In this document: in pieces, positions 24,562 to 33,421 of the stretch
How the letters are laid out: each line of letters begins with the position of its first letter
Position numbering within the stretch: the first letter of the stretch is position 1
From: Pseudomonas pseudonitroreducens
Lineage (GTDB): Bacteria > Pseudomonadota > Gammaproteobacteria > Pseudomonadales > Pseudomonadaceae
Direction of reading: 5' to 3'
DNA: 64,000 bases
Assembly: GCF_021603645.1 (NCBI RefSeq)
Contig: NZ_BQHJ01000005.1
Coordinates: 124,001 to 188,000, forward strand
Made by a program: the position numbers and the translations under genes
Notes under the pieces: generated by a model
Databases searched by the model: none
What the model saw: the letters and a program-made list of their open reading frames with translations, nothing else
Told to the model about the DNA's origin: nothing

Positions 24562-25530
24562 TCAGTCGAAATTACCGTTGTGGGTGAACACGACGGGATA
24601 GTGGTCACTGCGCATGGCCTTTCCTTTGCTCATTCGGGTGGGCCTGATTAGACCTCCTGGTGCCGACAGGGAGGCGTCGCAAGTGGCCGACCAGGCTCCA
24701 AGGTCATCGACATAGGCAAAATCGAGGAGGCGAAACGTTGTGGTGTATCCGGTCACTTTTCCTGTGAGGACCAAAGTTTTAGGTACAGTTCTCTTCATCG
24801 AAACCCTTGGTTGTTTCTTCTGCTGCTCGGCACTCTTGAGCAATCTGCGGCTTTTTGCATCCGGTACGAATACTTCCTTGATACTTGCATGGGTGTAGCC
24901 GCTGCCCGTTGGCAGCAGTTTGTACAGAGAGGGACCTGCCACCTGGAACACTCTTGCATAGGGATTGTTCTTGTCACTCAGGGTCTTTCTGCTGGAGATT
25001 TCCTTGCTCTCGTACTTTCCGTCTGTATTCAGGTCGCCGCCGAAATAACAGAGCTTCGAGATGCCGAGCGAACTCAGGTTGAGTTGGATGTACTGCACTG
25101 TATCGATAATGTTGGCCATTGCTCGATACGAAGAGTTTGCATGATAAAAGGCAAATCCCAGGTGGGTTTCATTGTGCTTTATTATCACGGCTCCGCGCTG
25201 TTCGGTTGGGGAGAGGACATAGCTGTCAATCAGGGAGAATTTCTTGGATATTTTATTTTTCAGAAAAACCATGGTCCCCAATGTCGTATTTTTCTTCGCC
25301 CCGCCCTCCTGCGATGCAGCTCCGATAATCGTGTACTCGGAGGAGAGGTCGTCAATTAGCGTTTGGTTGATATCTCCGGTTTTTCCGGTCTCCATCAAGG
25401 CAATGATGTCAATTTCTTCTTGTGTCAGATAATGTCTGAGAAAATCAAGTTTATCGGTGTATGCCTGTGATCGGAAATATTTCTGGTTGTCGAAGTGCTG
25501 TGCGTTCCAGATCATTATCTTCAGAGGCAT
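24562..25530 (-). CDS. endonuclease/exonuclease/phosphatase-fold protein, candidate T6SS nuclease effector
   Basis: A 322-residue protein with the metal-dependent EEP (DNase I/CdtB-like) catalytic set in order: WNAQ (Asn9), LMETG (Glu47), FYHANSS (His130), GGDLNTD (Asp166, Asn168) and RSDHYPV (Asp309, His310). It has no Sec signal. G+C content is visibly below that of the core genes, suggesting acquisition. It sits immediately upstream of intact vgrG, inside the vgrG 5' direct repeat, where a cargo effector would be expected. DNA hydrolysis is inferred from the fold; a phosphatase or phospholipase role within the EEP superfamily is possible. No separate immunity gene is obvious. Confidence 0.78.
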   Translation of the reverse strand: MPLKIMIWNAQHFDNQKYFRSQAYTDKLDFLRHYLTQEEIDIIALMETGKTGDINQTLIDDLSSEYTIIGAASQEGGAKKNTTLGTMVFLKNKISKKFSLIDSYVLSPTEQRGAVIIKHNETHLGFAFYHANSSYRAMANIIDTVQYIQLNLSSLGISKLCYFGGDLNTDGKYESKEISSRKTLSDKNNPYARVFQVAGPSLYKLLPTGSGYTHASIKEVFVPDAKSRRLLKSAEQQKKQPRVSMKRTVPKTLVLTGKVTGYTTTFRLLDFAYVDDLGAWSATCDASLSAPGGLIRPTRMSKGKAMRSDHYPVVFTHNGNFD

Positions 25531-25630
25531 ACTGACTCCATTGGCGTGATGTGTGCGATTGTTTCAGTGTTCTTGAAGTGCAGTCGCTACTCCATGTCCG
25601 GAGTAGGTTGATTGTCCGTAAGTGCCCTTG

Positions 25631-26146
25631 CTATACATAAGAAGAATCCTGAATGATATATCGGTTGTTTAGCGTTGATTGGCTTGCCTGGAAGATGCCC
25701 CTTGTTTGCCCCTGGGCGACGACCAGATGCTTTTCTCCGAATACCTCGGCAATTACTTGGTCATTCTGCGTTACTAAAGGTTGCGTACTGCCCTCGATGG
25801 CATCGTAGTTGTTCCCTGTGGTGGTGCAGAATGTTGGATCGTAAAGTCGATTTTCGTCGCCGCAGTCCCTGAGCCTGAGTTGCTGGCTGTCATTGTGGAG
25901 GGTGGTGGTGACGTGGGTGATAACGGCGTTAGCAAGGGGGAGCGGACTGCTGGCAAAGCCCAGAACTTGCAGATTGGCGAGATCGTTCAGCGCCTCCCGA
26001 CCGGCAATAACCTGCGGATAGAAATCCGCCAGCGTCGATGCTGTACGGGAAAGGCTGTTAGTGCTGTTGGCGGGGCGGGGCATGCGCGGCACTCGCTGGT
26101 CGTTCGGTCTGAAGGGAGCGCCTGGGTCCATGGGAGTGGGCTCCAT
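25631..26146 (-). pseudogene. truncated vgrG 5' fragment fused to unrelated sequence
   Basis: A 171-codon open frame. Codons from 26083 down to about 25879 repeat the VgrG N-terminus (ANSTNSLSRTASTLADFYP, AGREALNDLANLQVLGF, TTTLHNDSQQ). After HNDSQQ the similarity stops abruptly and an unrelated ~80-residue tail follows (DPTFCTTTGNNYDAIEGS, KHLVVAQGQTRGIFQAS) that I do not recognise. The spike base, OB-fold and needle are missing, so it cannot work as VgrG. It is most simply the scar of a recombination that inserted or exchanged the cargo region. A newly formed small gene, or an immunity protein in the tail, cannot be ruled out. Confidence 0.75.
25879..26083 (-). repeat. direct repeat copy 2: vgrG 5' remnant
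   Basis: Second copy of the vgrG 5' sequence, 1,578 bases from the intact copy and in the same orientation. The two line up without gaps over about 205 bases, starting at the homologous ATG (MPRP here, MTRP in vgrG) and ending where the frame leaves vgrG homology. Confidence 0.85.
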
Positions 26147-26182
26147 AGGGAACTAACAGGGCTGGCGAAGGGGGCGTCGCCA

Positions 26183-27034
26183 TCAGCGGACCAGAGGGTT
26201 GTGCGGTATGGGGCCGTAGATGTTTCCCCGCCCAGCGAGCCCTGGCCGGGCCCATTGCTCGTCCCATTCGATGAAATGGCCGTTGACGGCGTTATCGGTC
26301 ACGTTGACGGCCTGGGTGACGGTGATCGTATGGCTGTTGCCCCAAAGCAGGTCGCTAATCTTCAGGGCGGTGAGCCTGGGCAACCCCCAGCCGAGCAGCA
26401 ATCCCCAGGGGCTCGCTGGGTCGTAGTTTTCCAGGTCGCGCAGCCGGGCCCGCTGTCGCACGGTCAGGAGGGAAGCCGCTGCCATGCCAGCGGGAGTCGC
26501 ATATACAGCGTTGTAGCAGGGATCGTAAATCTGCCCTGCGTATTGCACGACCTTGTGGTTGGCCCAGTAATAGAAGCCGGCGAGCGGCGCTCCGGCCGGG
26601 CTGGTGATATTGGGCTGGGGACCGGGAAGTGCGTTGGCATGGTCCGAAATGAATCCACTGTTGTTCGTGCCGCGGTAGGTGATGACGCTTGCGCTGCCGA
26701 TCCCCATGCCGAATCCGTAGGGAGGCGGAGCCTGGATCAAGTAAGCCAGGGCATAGGCGGGAAAACCGCACTCTCCCTGCGTGACCGTTCCGTCCAGCAG
26801 GCGTGCGCCGGCGATGTACGAAGCGCCGGCGACGCCGGGCTCCCAGCGCCAGCCACGGTTGCTGAGAAACTGATGAAAGCGGTTGTTGATCTGAACCATG
26901 TGGTTAGCGGGCGTGAGACGTGCCAGCAGGCAGCTCATCACGAACTGCCGGCCCAGCGAGGCAACGGCAGGGGGGCCGTTGAAGTTGGCTGCGGCCAGAT
27001 TGACGGCGCCATTCAGGACGTTCTGGTAGCTCAT
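26183..27034 (-). CDS. candidate cysteine-peptidase-like T6SS-associated protein
   Basis: A 283-residue protein with no named family that I can assign. Three well-spaced motifs suggest a papain/NlpC-like Cys-His-Asp triad: GECGFPAYALAYL (Cys89), YYWANHKVVQYAGQ (His160) and IYDPCYN (Asp171). The strand after the His ending in a short turn and 'YDP' is what such enzymes show. It has no signal peptide. It lies between clpV and the vgrG remnant on the same strand, so it is likely co-expressed with the T6SS. A peptidoglycan- or protein-cleaving effector is a fair hypothesis. The start codon has only a weak ribosome site. Confidence 0.6.
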   Translation of the reverse strand: MSYQNVLNGAVNLAAANFNGPPAVASLGRQFVMSCLLARLTPANHMVQINNRFHQFLSNRGWRWEPGVAGASYIAGARLLDGTVTQGECGFPAYALAYLIQAPPPYGFGMGIGSASVITYRGTNNSGFISDHANALPGPQPNITSPAGAPLAGFYYWANHKVVQYAGQIYDPCYNAVYATPAGMAAASLLTVRQRARLRDLENYDPASPWGLLLGWGLPRLTALKISDLLWGNSHTITVTQAVNVTDNAVNGHFIEWDEQWARPGLAGRGNIYGPIPHNPLVR

Positions 27035-27077
27035 TGTCGTGTCGATTTCCTTTTCTCTATGGCTGGCCGACGGTAGA

Positions 27078-29627
27078 TCATTCCAACACCCACTGCGCCA
27101 GCTTCCCCGTCACTTCCGCCATCAGCACATTCTCGATATCCCGTGCCCCCGCCGAGCTGCACTTGGCGAGTACTGCCTTGACGATGGCCGGGTCGAAGTC
27201 GAACGGCTTGCCGGTGGCCGCCTTGTAGCGCTCGCGGAGTTTCTCCAGCTTGGTGATGACGATGCCTTCCAGCGTCGCTTCCTCCAGCGGCCGGTAGGGC
27301 ACCACGGTCATGCGCGCGAGGAAGGCGGCGCGGAAGGCTTGCAGCAGTACCTGGCGCAGGCGTTCGTCGAAGACTGGCGTGGCGATCTGTTCGGGTGGGG
27401 TGTCCAGCAGCAGTTCGGCGCCGACGTTGCTGGTGGCGAGGATCACGGTGTTCTTGAAGTCCACCACCAGGCCGGTGCCGTCTTCCATCACGCCCTTGTC
27501 GAAGACGTTGTAGAAGGCTTCCAGCACATCGGGGTGGGCCTTTTCGATCTCGTCCAGCAGCACCACCGAGTAGGGGCGGCGGCGCACGGCCTCGGTGAGT
27601 ACGCCGCCAGTGCCGTAGCCGACGTAGCCGGGCGGGGCGCCCTTGAGCTGGCTGACGGTGTGGGCTTCCTGATACTCGGAAAGGTTGATGCTGATGAGGT
27701 TGCGCTCGCCACCGTACAACGCGTCGGCCAGGGCGTAGGCGGTTTCGGTCTTGCCCACGCCGGTGGGGCCGAGCAGCAGGAACACGCCCACCGGCTTGGC
27801 CGGATCGGTGAGGCCGGCGCGGTAGGCCTGGATGCGTTGGGCGATGGTCCCCAGCGCGGCGTCCTGGCCCATCACCCGTTGCCCCATGCGTTGCCCCAGG
27901 GTGCGAATGGCGTGGGCTTCGTCGGCAAGCATCTTGCCCACCGGAATGCCGGTCCAGCCGGCGATCACCGCCGCCACGGTTTTCGAATCGACCTGCTCGG
28001 GCACCAGCGGGTCGTCCTCGCGGATCGCCTCGAGCCCGGCCTCCAGGCGCGCCAGTTCGGCGGCCAGGTGGTCGATGCGGCCGTCGAGTTCTTCATCGGG
28101 TTTGGCGGCGTCGGCGCTCTCGCTCAGGGTCAGCAGCTCGCGGCGTGATTGCAGTAGTTCGCGCACTGCCTCGCGTTCTTCGCCCCAGCGTTTTTCCAGG
28201 GCGCGGATGGCCGACAGATTGCCCACCGACTCCTGCTCCAGGCCGGTGATGCGCGCACTGTGCTCGAGTCCGGTGGCCTGTTCGCGGCGCAGGCGCTGCA
28301 GCTCTTCCTCCACGGCCAGTTCACGGTGGCGCAGATTCTCCAGCGCTGGGGGGACGTCGTGCTGGGCCAGGGCGACCCGCGCGCAGGCCGTGTCGAGCAC
28401 GCTGATGGCCTTGTCCGGCAACTGGCGCCCGGAGATGTAGCGGTGGGAAAGCTTCACCGCGTCCTGGATGGCCACGTCGAGGACCTGCACGCCGTGGTGC
28501 AGTTCGAGCTTGGCGGCGACACCGCGCAGCATATCCACGGCGGTGGCTTCGTCGGGCTCTTCCACCTGCACCAGCTGGAAGCGGCGGGCTAGGGCCGGGT
28601 CCTTCTCGAAGTACTTCTTGTATTCCAGCCAGGTGGTGGCGGCCAGGGTGCGCAGCTCGCCCCGCGCAAGGGCAGGCTTGAGCAGGTTGGCGGCATCGCT
28701 GCCACCCTCCGTGCCACCGGCGCCGATCAGCGTATGGGCTTCGTCGATGAACAGGATGATCGGCTGTTCGCTGCTGCGCACGGCATCGATCACCCCCTTC
28801 AGGCGCTGCTCGAATTCGCCCTTGACCCCGGCGCCGGCCTGCAGCAGGCCCAGGTCGAGTACCCGCAACACGACGTCCTGGAGCGGCGGCGGTACCTCGC
28901 CGGCCGCGATGCGCAAGGCCAGGCCCTCGACCACGGCGGTCTTGCCGACGCCCGGTGCGCCGACCAGGATCGGGTTGTTCTGCCGGCGGCGCAGGAGGAT
29001 GTCGACGCACTGGCGGATTTCGCCGTCGCGCCCGACGATGGGGTCGATGCGCCCGGCATGGGCATCGGCAGTGAGGTCCTGGGTGTACTGGTCGAGCAGG
29101 TCGTCCTGGGGTTGCGGCCGGCCCCGCCGCGCCTTGGCCGCGGGTTGCGTGCCGGGCGTCTGTTCGCGCGATCCGGCGCTCCAGTCCAGCAGGTTCTCGC
29201 GCAACGCCTCGTGGGGAATCCGCAGCAGCGACGAGGCACTGTTGAGCAGCAGCGTGCGGCGCTCTTCCCGGTCGAGCAGGGCCAGCAGCAACAGGCCGGA
29301 GCGGACGCTTGGCTGGCCGAGCACGCTGGCTTGCAAAACGGCGTCCTCCAGCAGGCTGACGGTTTGCGAAGAGAGCGCGGGCGTGCGCGTGCTGCCAATG
29401 CGGAACAACTCCAGCGCCGTGTTGATCTCGCCGACGAGCTGGTCGCGCTCCAGGCCGAAGCGCGGTAGCAGCAGGGCAAGATCGCCACCGTCGATATCCA
29501 GCAACTCCAGCAGCAGATGCTCGATCTCCACATAGTGGTGGGTACGCTGCAGGCAGCGTTGTGCGGCGCGCTCCAGGGCGCGGCGGGATTCCGGATTGAG
29601 GCGGCCGATCAGGCTGGCAAGGTCCAT
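27078..29627 (-). CDS. clpV: T6SS sheath-recycling ATPase ClpV (TssH)
   Basis: An 849-residue AAA+ unfoldase that disassembles the contracted TssB/TssC sheath in the cytoplasm. After the N-terminal Clp domain there are two nucleotide-binding modules, with Walker A GAPGVGKT at 223-230 and GPTGVGKT at 620-627, Walker B strands (ILFIDEAH, VVLLDEIEKAH) and a coiled middle domain between. The ATG at 29627 shares one base with the TssG stop (TGATG), giving translational coupling. It ends the structural part of the minus-strand operon. Confidence 0.95.
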   Translation of the reverse strand: MDLASLIGRLNPESRRALERAAQRCLQRTHHYVEIEHLLLELLDIDGGDLALLLPRFGLERDQLVGEINTALELFRIGSTRTPALSSQTVSLLEDAVLQASVLGQPSVRSGLLLLALLDREERRTLLLNSASSLLRIPHEALRENLLDWSAGSREQTPGTQPAAKARRGRPQPQDDLLDQYTQDLTADAHAGRIDPIVGRDGEIRQCVDILLRRRQNNPILVGAPGVGKTAVVEGLALRIAAGEVPPPLQDVVLRVLDLGLLQAGAGVKGEFEQRLKGVIDAVRSSEQPIILFIDEAHTLIGAGGTEGGSDAANLLKPALARGELRTLAATTWLEYKKYFEKDPALARRFQLVQVEEPDEATAVDMLRGVAAKLELHHGVQVLDVAIQDAVKLSHRYISGRQLPDKAISVLDTACARVALAQHDVPPALENLRHRELAVEEELQRLRREQATGLEHSARITGLEQESVGNLSAIRALEKRWGEEREAVRELLQSRRELLTLSESADAAKPDEELDGRIDHLAAELARLEAGLEAIREDDPLVPEQVDSKTVAAVIAGWTGIPVGKMLADEAHAIRTLGQRMGQRVMGQDAALGTIAQRIQAYRAGLTDPAKPVGVFLLLGPTGVGKTETAYALADALYGGERNLISINLSEYQEAHTVSQLKGAPPGYVGYGTGGVLTEAVRRRPYSVVLLDEIEKAHPDVLEAFYNVFDKGVMEDGTGLVVDFKNTVILATSNVGAELLLDTPPEQIATPVFDERLRQVLLQAFRAAFLARMTVVPYRPLEEATLEGIVITKLEKLRERYKAATGKPFDFDPAIVKAVLAKCSSAGARDIENVLMAEVTGKLAQWVLE

Positions 29628-30640
29628 CAGGTCATCTCCGCGGGGCGCAGGTTCAGGTCGATTGCTTGCAGTGCATCGGTGTCGCGGCGCAGGCCGGTGT
29701 TCCAGTTCAGCCTTGGCGCCGTGCCGGCGCGCAGTGCCAGTGGGCCACTGGCGCGCACTAGCAGGCGCAGCCGGCATTGCAGGTCGGGACCGAAGTACAG
29801 CGCACAGAGTTCGAGCAGCAGCGGGTAAGCCTGGCCGTCGGGGAGGAAGCGGCGCGCCGTGGCTTCATCGAACGGTCCGAGTTGCAGGTGAAATCCCGAG
29901 TGCTCGTCCCAGACGCGGGTACCCGCCACTGCATCGCGGCCAAGACCGAGGTTGGCAGCGCCGCGCCCGAGCACGCTGCGGCTGGCCGGTGGAATGTCGC
30001 GCCAGGCACCGGCGTAGGCATCGCAACGGGCGGCTACGGCGAACTGCTGGCGGACCATGCTGGCGAACCCGGCAAGTGAGCGACGGTTACCGGCGAAGCG
30101 TGCGCCACGGGCAAGGATGGCACTGTCGGGCAATGCGCCGCGTTCCTGCAGGCCGTGGGGCAGCAGCCCGACCAGCGCGCGCAGTGGCCGCTGCAGCGGG
30201 GCCTGCGCAGGCGCCTGGTGGCCGAGCGCGAGGCGATGTTTGCGCAGCACGCGGTAAAGCAGGCTGAGCAGGCGATGCTGGAATAGGTCGAGGAACTCGC
30301 CAGGGGCGTGATCCTTCAGGCGTGCGCGCTGTTGCAGCCATTCCTGGTAGGCGTAGGGCAGGGCGCCATCGGCGCCGCCCAGGCCGAAGATCGCCGTGCG
30401 CAGCTGGGGGCGGCCGTCGATCTCCTCCAGGGCGCTGATCTGGCTGGCTTCGAACACCGGTGTCAGCGGCCCGCGCAGGCGTAGCGCTTCGGCTTGCGGC
30501 AGGCTGCCCTGGCCCAGCGGGGTCGCGTCGGGCTGCTCGCGTTCGAGCAGGAGCAGCGCCTGCAGCCACTCGAACGTGTGCGGTTCGGCGCGCAGCCGTT
30601 GGCTCAGAGGGCGAGCGTCTGGCCGGCCTGGGGTTGCCAT
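29627..30640 (-). CDS. tssG: T6SS baseplate subunit TssG
   Basis: A 337-residue baseplate wedge protein that pairs with TssF. The N-terminal FEWLQALLLLEREQP, the FGLGGADGALPYAYQEWLQQR stretch and the C-terminal region around ALRAGTAPRLNWNTGLR match the TssG/ImpH family. It begins inside tssF (37-base overlap) and ends on the first base of clpV, so tssF-tssG-clpV are tightly coupled. Confidence 0.93.
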   Translation of the reverse strand: MATPGRPDARPLSQRLRAEPHTFEWLQALLLLEREQPDATPLGQGSLPQAEALRLRGPLTPVFEASQISALEEIDGRPQLRTAIFGLGGADGALPYAYQEWLQQRARLKDHAPGEFLDLFQHRLLSLLYRVLRKHRLALGHQAPAQAPLQRPLRALVGLLPHGLQERGALPDSAILARGARFAGNRRSLAGFASMVRQQFAVAARCDAYAGAWRDIPPASRSVLGRGAANLGLGRDAVAGTRVWDEHSGFHLQLGPFDEATARRFLPDGQAYPLLLELCALYFGPDLQCRLRLLVRASGPLALRAGTAPRLNWNTGLRRDTDALQAIDLNLRPAEMT

Positions 30641-32430
30641 CGGCGGATCTCCTGGTCGGACTGCACGAGCACCGTGCGCACAAAGCGATTGGGGTTGGCG
30701 TAAAGGGAAAAGAACTGTGCGAGCACGGCACTGAAGAGCACGGCGCTGGCCCCGACGAATGCCTGGCGGTCCAGGTGCACGCGCACCTCCAGGCCATTGC
30801 GCCAGCCGCGCCAGGCGTCCTCGCCGACGCGATCGATCACCCGCGCGCAGTCGAGTTGCTGCAACCCTTCCACCTGGCGGTGGGCAACGTTGTCACCGGT
30901 GAAATTGTGCAGGCCGAGGATTTCCCGCAGCGCATCGAGCGCCTGCGGACCTTCTACCAGCGACAGGTGATTGAGCGTCAGGTGCGATACCAGTTGCCAG
31001 CGCGACGGGCCGTCCAGGCGAGGTTGCAGCTGGCGGCTCGGTGCGCGCAGCAGGCTGATGCGCGCGACCGGGCCGGGGCGCTCGAATACCAGGGCGATAC
31101 CGGCGGGCAGCCGCTCGGCGAGGCCTCGGTTGGTGCACAGCAGGTCGGCGGTCAGGCTGTATTCGGGGGCGTCCTGCAACGGCTGCAGGGCGGTGTCGAC
31201 CAGGCTCAGCAGCAGGTCGCTGCCCATTCGGTTCGGCGTCATGCCCTCGACCCGGCGCGCGTGCCAATACAGTCCGAGGTCGCCGGGCTGGTGCTGCCCG
31301 CCGTGATAGGCGGCGACCTCGCGCACTCCCCGTGGCGAACTGGCGCGCAGCGAGCGGATGCTGTGGATCTCCACGCTGTTCTCGCGGTGGGCGTCGGCGA
31401 CCAGGCGGTATTCGCTTTGCGTGCCATCCGGCCGCAGGGGTTCGGAGGTGCGCGGGAACAGGTTGATCGCCGGCACGCAGCCCAGCGCCAGGTCGCTGGC
31501 TTGCAGTGGCAGGCGTCCCGGCGCCGCACGCTCGAAGGTGATGTAGAGCTGCAGCCGTTCACCGCTGGCGCGCAGATCGGCCAGTGGCAGGTCGAAGAAG
31601 GCGAACTTCTCGGGGAAGGCAAAGTACTCGGTCAACAGGCGCAGCCCGGGGTGAACCAGATCGTCCTCCGGCAGCAGCGCCTGCTCCGCGGCGAAGCCGG
31701 CCAGCCGTGGCAGCCCGAGCAAGCGCTGCGGAATGGCGTCCGGCGGCCCGGCCAGCAGGGCGCTGGCATGGGCGCCGAGCAGATCGAGCAGGCCGGCATT
31801 GGTCACCGCATTTGCGCACAGGTGCAGGCGCAGGTTGTCGATGGCCAGTGCGGCCCAGCCACCGGGCTCAAGGCAACGCAGTTCCAGGCGCAGCGCCGCA
31901 CGGGCGCCGGCCACTGTGGTCAGGGCCTGAGCCTCCTCGGCGCCGAGCAAGGTAGCGTCGGTGATTTCCAGCGGCCACAGGGTGACGTCGTCGGTGGTGC
32001 GCCAGTGCACGGTCTGGCCACGTAGTTCCTTCGGCAACTCGATGCGTTCCTGCGCCGGCACGCTGACGAACAGGGGAGTACCGCGTGGCAGGTGATAACC
32101 GGCGCTGAGGCTTCCTTTGCCGGGGTCCGGCTCGAAGCGCACGATCGCGCAGGAGGGCAGAGGGCGCAGTGCCAGTGGGTAGAGTTGTTCCAGCAGGGCA
32201 TCGCTGAACTGCGCGTAGTCGTCGTCCAGCCGCCGTTGCAGGCGCGCAGTCAGTAGCGCGAAGCCTTCCAGCAGGCGCTCGACATGCGGGTCCGCGCACT
32301 CGCCGGCGCCCAGCTCCAGGCGCCGGGCAACCTTCGGGTAGCGCGCGGCGAAGCCGGCGCCTGCGTGGCGCAGCCAGGTCAGTTCGCGCTGGTAATAGTC
32401 CAGCAGTTCGGCATCAATCGAGTCGCTCAT
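30604..32430 (-). CDS. tssF: T6SS baseplate subunit TssF
   Basis: A 608-residue baseplate protein. Typical TssF/ImpG features are LLDYYQRELTWLRHAGAGFA at the N-terminus, the FALLTARLQRRLDDDYAQF motif and LYPLALRPLPSCAIVRFEP. The C-terminal AFVGASAVLFSAVLAQFFSLYA is also characteristic. It overlaps tssE by 17 bases and tssG by 37. It should assemble with TssG, TssE, TssK and VgrG into the baseplate. Confidence 0.94.
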   Translation of the reverse strand: MSDSIDAELLDYYQRELTWLRHAGAGFAARYPKVARRLELGAGECADPHVERLLEGFALLTARLQRRLDDDYAQFSDALLEQLYPLALRPLPSCAIVRFEPDPGKGSLSAGYHLPRGTPLFVSVPAQERIELPKELRGQTVHWRTTDDVTLWPLEITDATLLGAEEAQALTTVAGARAALRLELRCLEPGGWAALAIDNLRLHLCANAVTNAGLLDLLGAHASALLAGPPDAIPQRLLGLPRLAGFAAEQALLPEDDLVHPGLRLLTEYFAFPEKFAFFDLPLADLRASGERLQLYITFERAAPGRLPLQASDLALGCVPAINLFPRTSEPLRPDGTQSEYRLVADAHRENSVEIHSIRSLRASSPRGVREVAAYHGGQHQPGDLGLYWHARRVEGMTPNRMGSDLLLSLVDTALQPLQDAPEYSLTADLLCTNRGLAERLPAGIALVFERPGPVARISLLRAPSRQLQPRLDGPSRWQLVSHLTLNHLSLVEGPQALDALREILGLHNFTGDNVAHRQVEGLQQLDCARVIDRVGEDAWRGWRNGLEVRVHLDRQAFVGASAVLFSAVLAQFFSLYANPNRFVRTVLVQSDQEIRRWQPQAGQTLAL

Positions 32431-32839
32431 GGCGTACTTCCAATGTCCCGCCGGTGGGTGTCAGATCGAACAGCAAAGGCGCGCGGCGCGGATCCTGACG
32501 CAGGTTGCCAAGCAGCCGCACACGCAGCCGCTGGGGTTGTTGCGGGTCGGCCTCGACCACCACGTCGGCCATCTCCAGGCGCGGCTCGTAGCGCTGGATG
32601 GCGCGGCGAATTTCCCGCGTCAGCAGGCGCCGATCACTGTCGCGCCGGGCCTGCAGCGCCGTCCAGTCGAGTATCCCGTAGTCGAGGATGCCGCAGCCGC
32701 CGCGAGCCGGGCTGCGGCTGTTGAGCAACCGCGAGAGCTCGCGCGACACCGAGGCGCACAGCGCTTCGAGGTCGAACGCCTGGTCGTCTTCCTGCGTGGC
32801 GAGGCGTTCGAACAGGGGCGGCAGTCCATGGGCGGACAT
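32414..32839 (-). CDS. tssE: T6SS baseplate subunit TssE (gp25-like)
   Basis: A 141-residue gp25-like protein linking baseplate to sheath. YGILDWTALQARRDSD is the segment before the conserved EIRRAIQRYEPRL helix-strand, and the C-terminal PLLFDLTPTGGTLEVR strand is family-typical. Sixteen bases separate it from hcp upstream and it overlaps tssF by 17 bases. Confidence 0.9.
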   Translation of the reverse strand: MSAHGLPPLFERLATQEDDQAFDLEALCASVSRELSRLLNSRSPARGGCGILDYGILDWTALQARRDSDRRLLTREIRRAIQRYEPRLEMADVVVEADPQQPQRLRVRLLGNLRQDPRRAPLLFDLTPTGGTLEVRHERLD

Positions 32840-32854
32840 CGCGCGGCGCCGCTA

Positions 32855-33352
32855 TCAGCTGGCGAGCTTGTTGGCGGCCATGTCCCAGGTGGACGCGGCG
32901 GTGCCTTCCTTGCTGCCGTCGTCCTTCTGCGCGGTGAGCTCCCACTTGATCTTGGTGAAGTTCAGCGACAGGGTTTCCACCGGCTTGCCGCCCGCGCCGC
33001 CACTGACGCTGACGTTGGAGAGCACGACATTGCTCAGGGTGTAGACGATGAACGGCATGATCTTGCCGTCGCCCTCGGCGGCGTTGCGGCCGATAGTGAC
33101 GGTCGTGGTGGCGATGGGTTTGCCCGCACAGCAGTACTCGTTGAGCGTGGGCGTGGAGGTGTCGACGAACTTGGTCAGGGTGAACTCGCCAACGTGGGGC
33201 TTGCCGGAGGTGCGCTCCGAGTTGCTGACATCGTTGGTCACCTGCATGGCCACGTTGTGGCTGTAGGACATGACCTCGATCTTGTTTTCGTAGCCGGTCA
33301 GCAGGCAATCGCCTTTGATGTCGTCGCCGAAGTCGAGAATGATCGCATCCAT
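32855..33352 (-). CDS. hcp: T6SS inner tube protein Hcp (TssD)
   Basis: A 165-residue hexameric tube subunit, starting MDAIILDFGDDIKGD with the SYSHNVAMQV and GEFTLTKFVDTSTPTLNEY stretches usual for Hcp. The C-terminal LNFTKIKWELTAQ strand is followed by a short tail. No toxin domain is fused. Position between tssC and tssE is as in H3-like T6SS loci. Confidence 0.94.
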   Translation of the reverse strand: MDAIILDFGDDIKGDCLLTGYENKIEVMSYSHNVAMQVTNDVSNSERTSGKPHVGEFTLTKFVDTSTPTLNEYCCAGKPIATTTVTIGRNAAEGDGKIMPFIVYTLSNVVLSNVSVSGGAGGKPVETLSLNFTKIKWELTAQKDDGSKEGTAASTWDMAANKLAS

Positions 33353-33421
33353 GGGGTGGAACTCCGCTGCTTAGGGAAAATGGGGTAGGCGAGGGGCCGG
33401 CCAGGCGGCCGGCCCCGTGAC

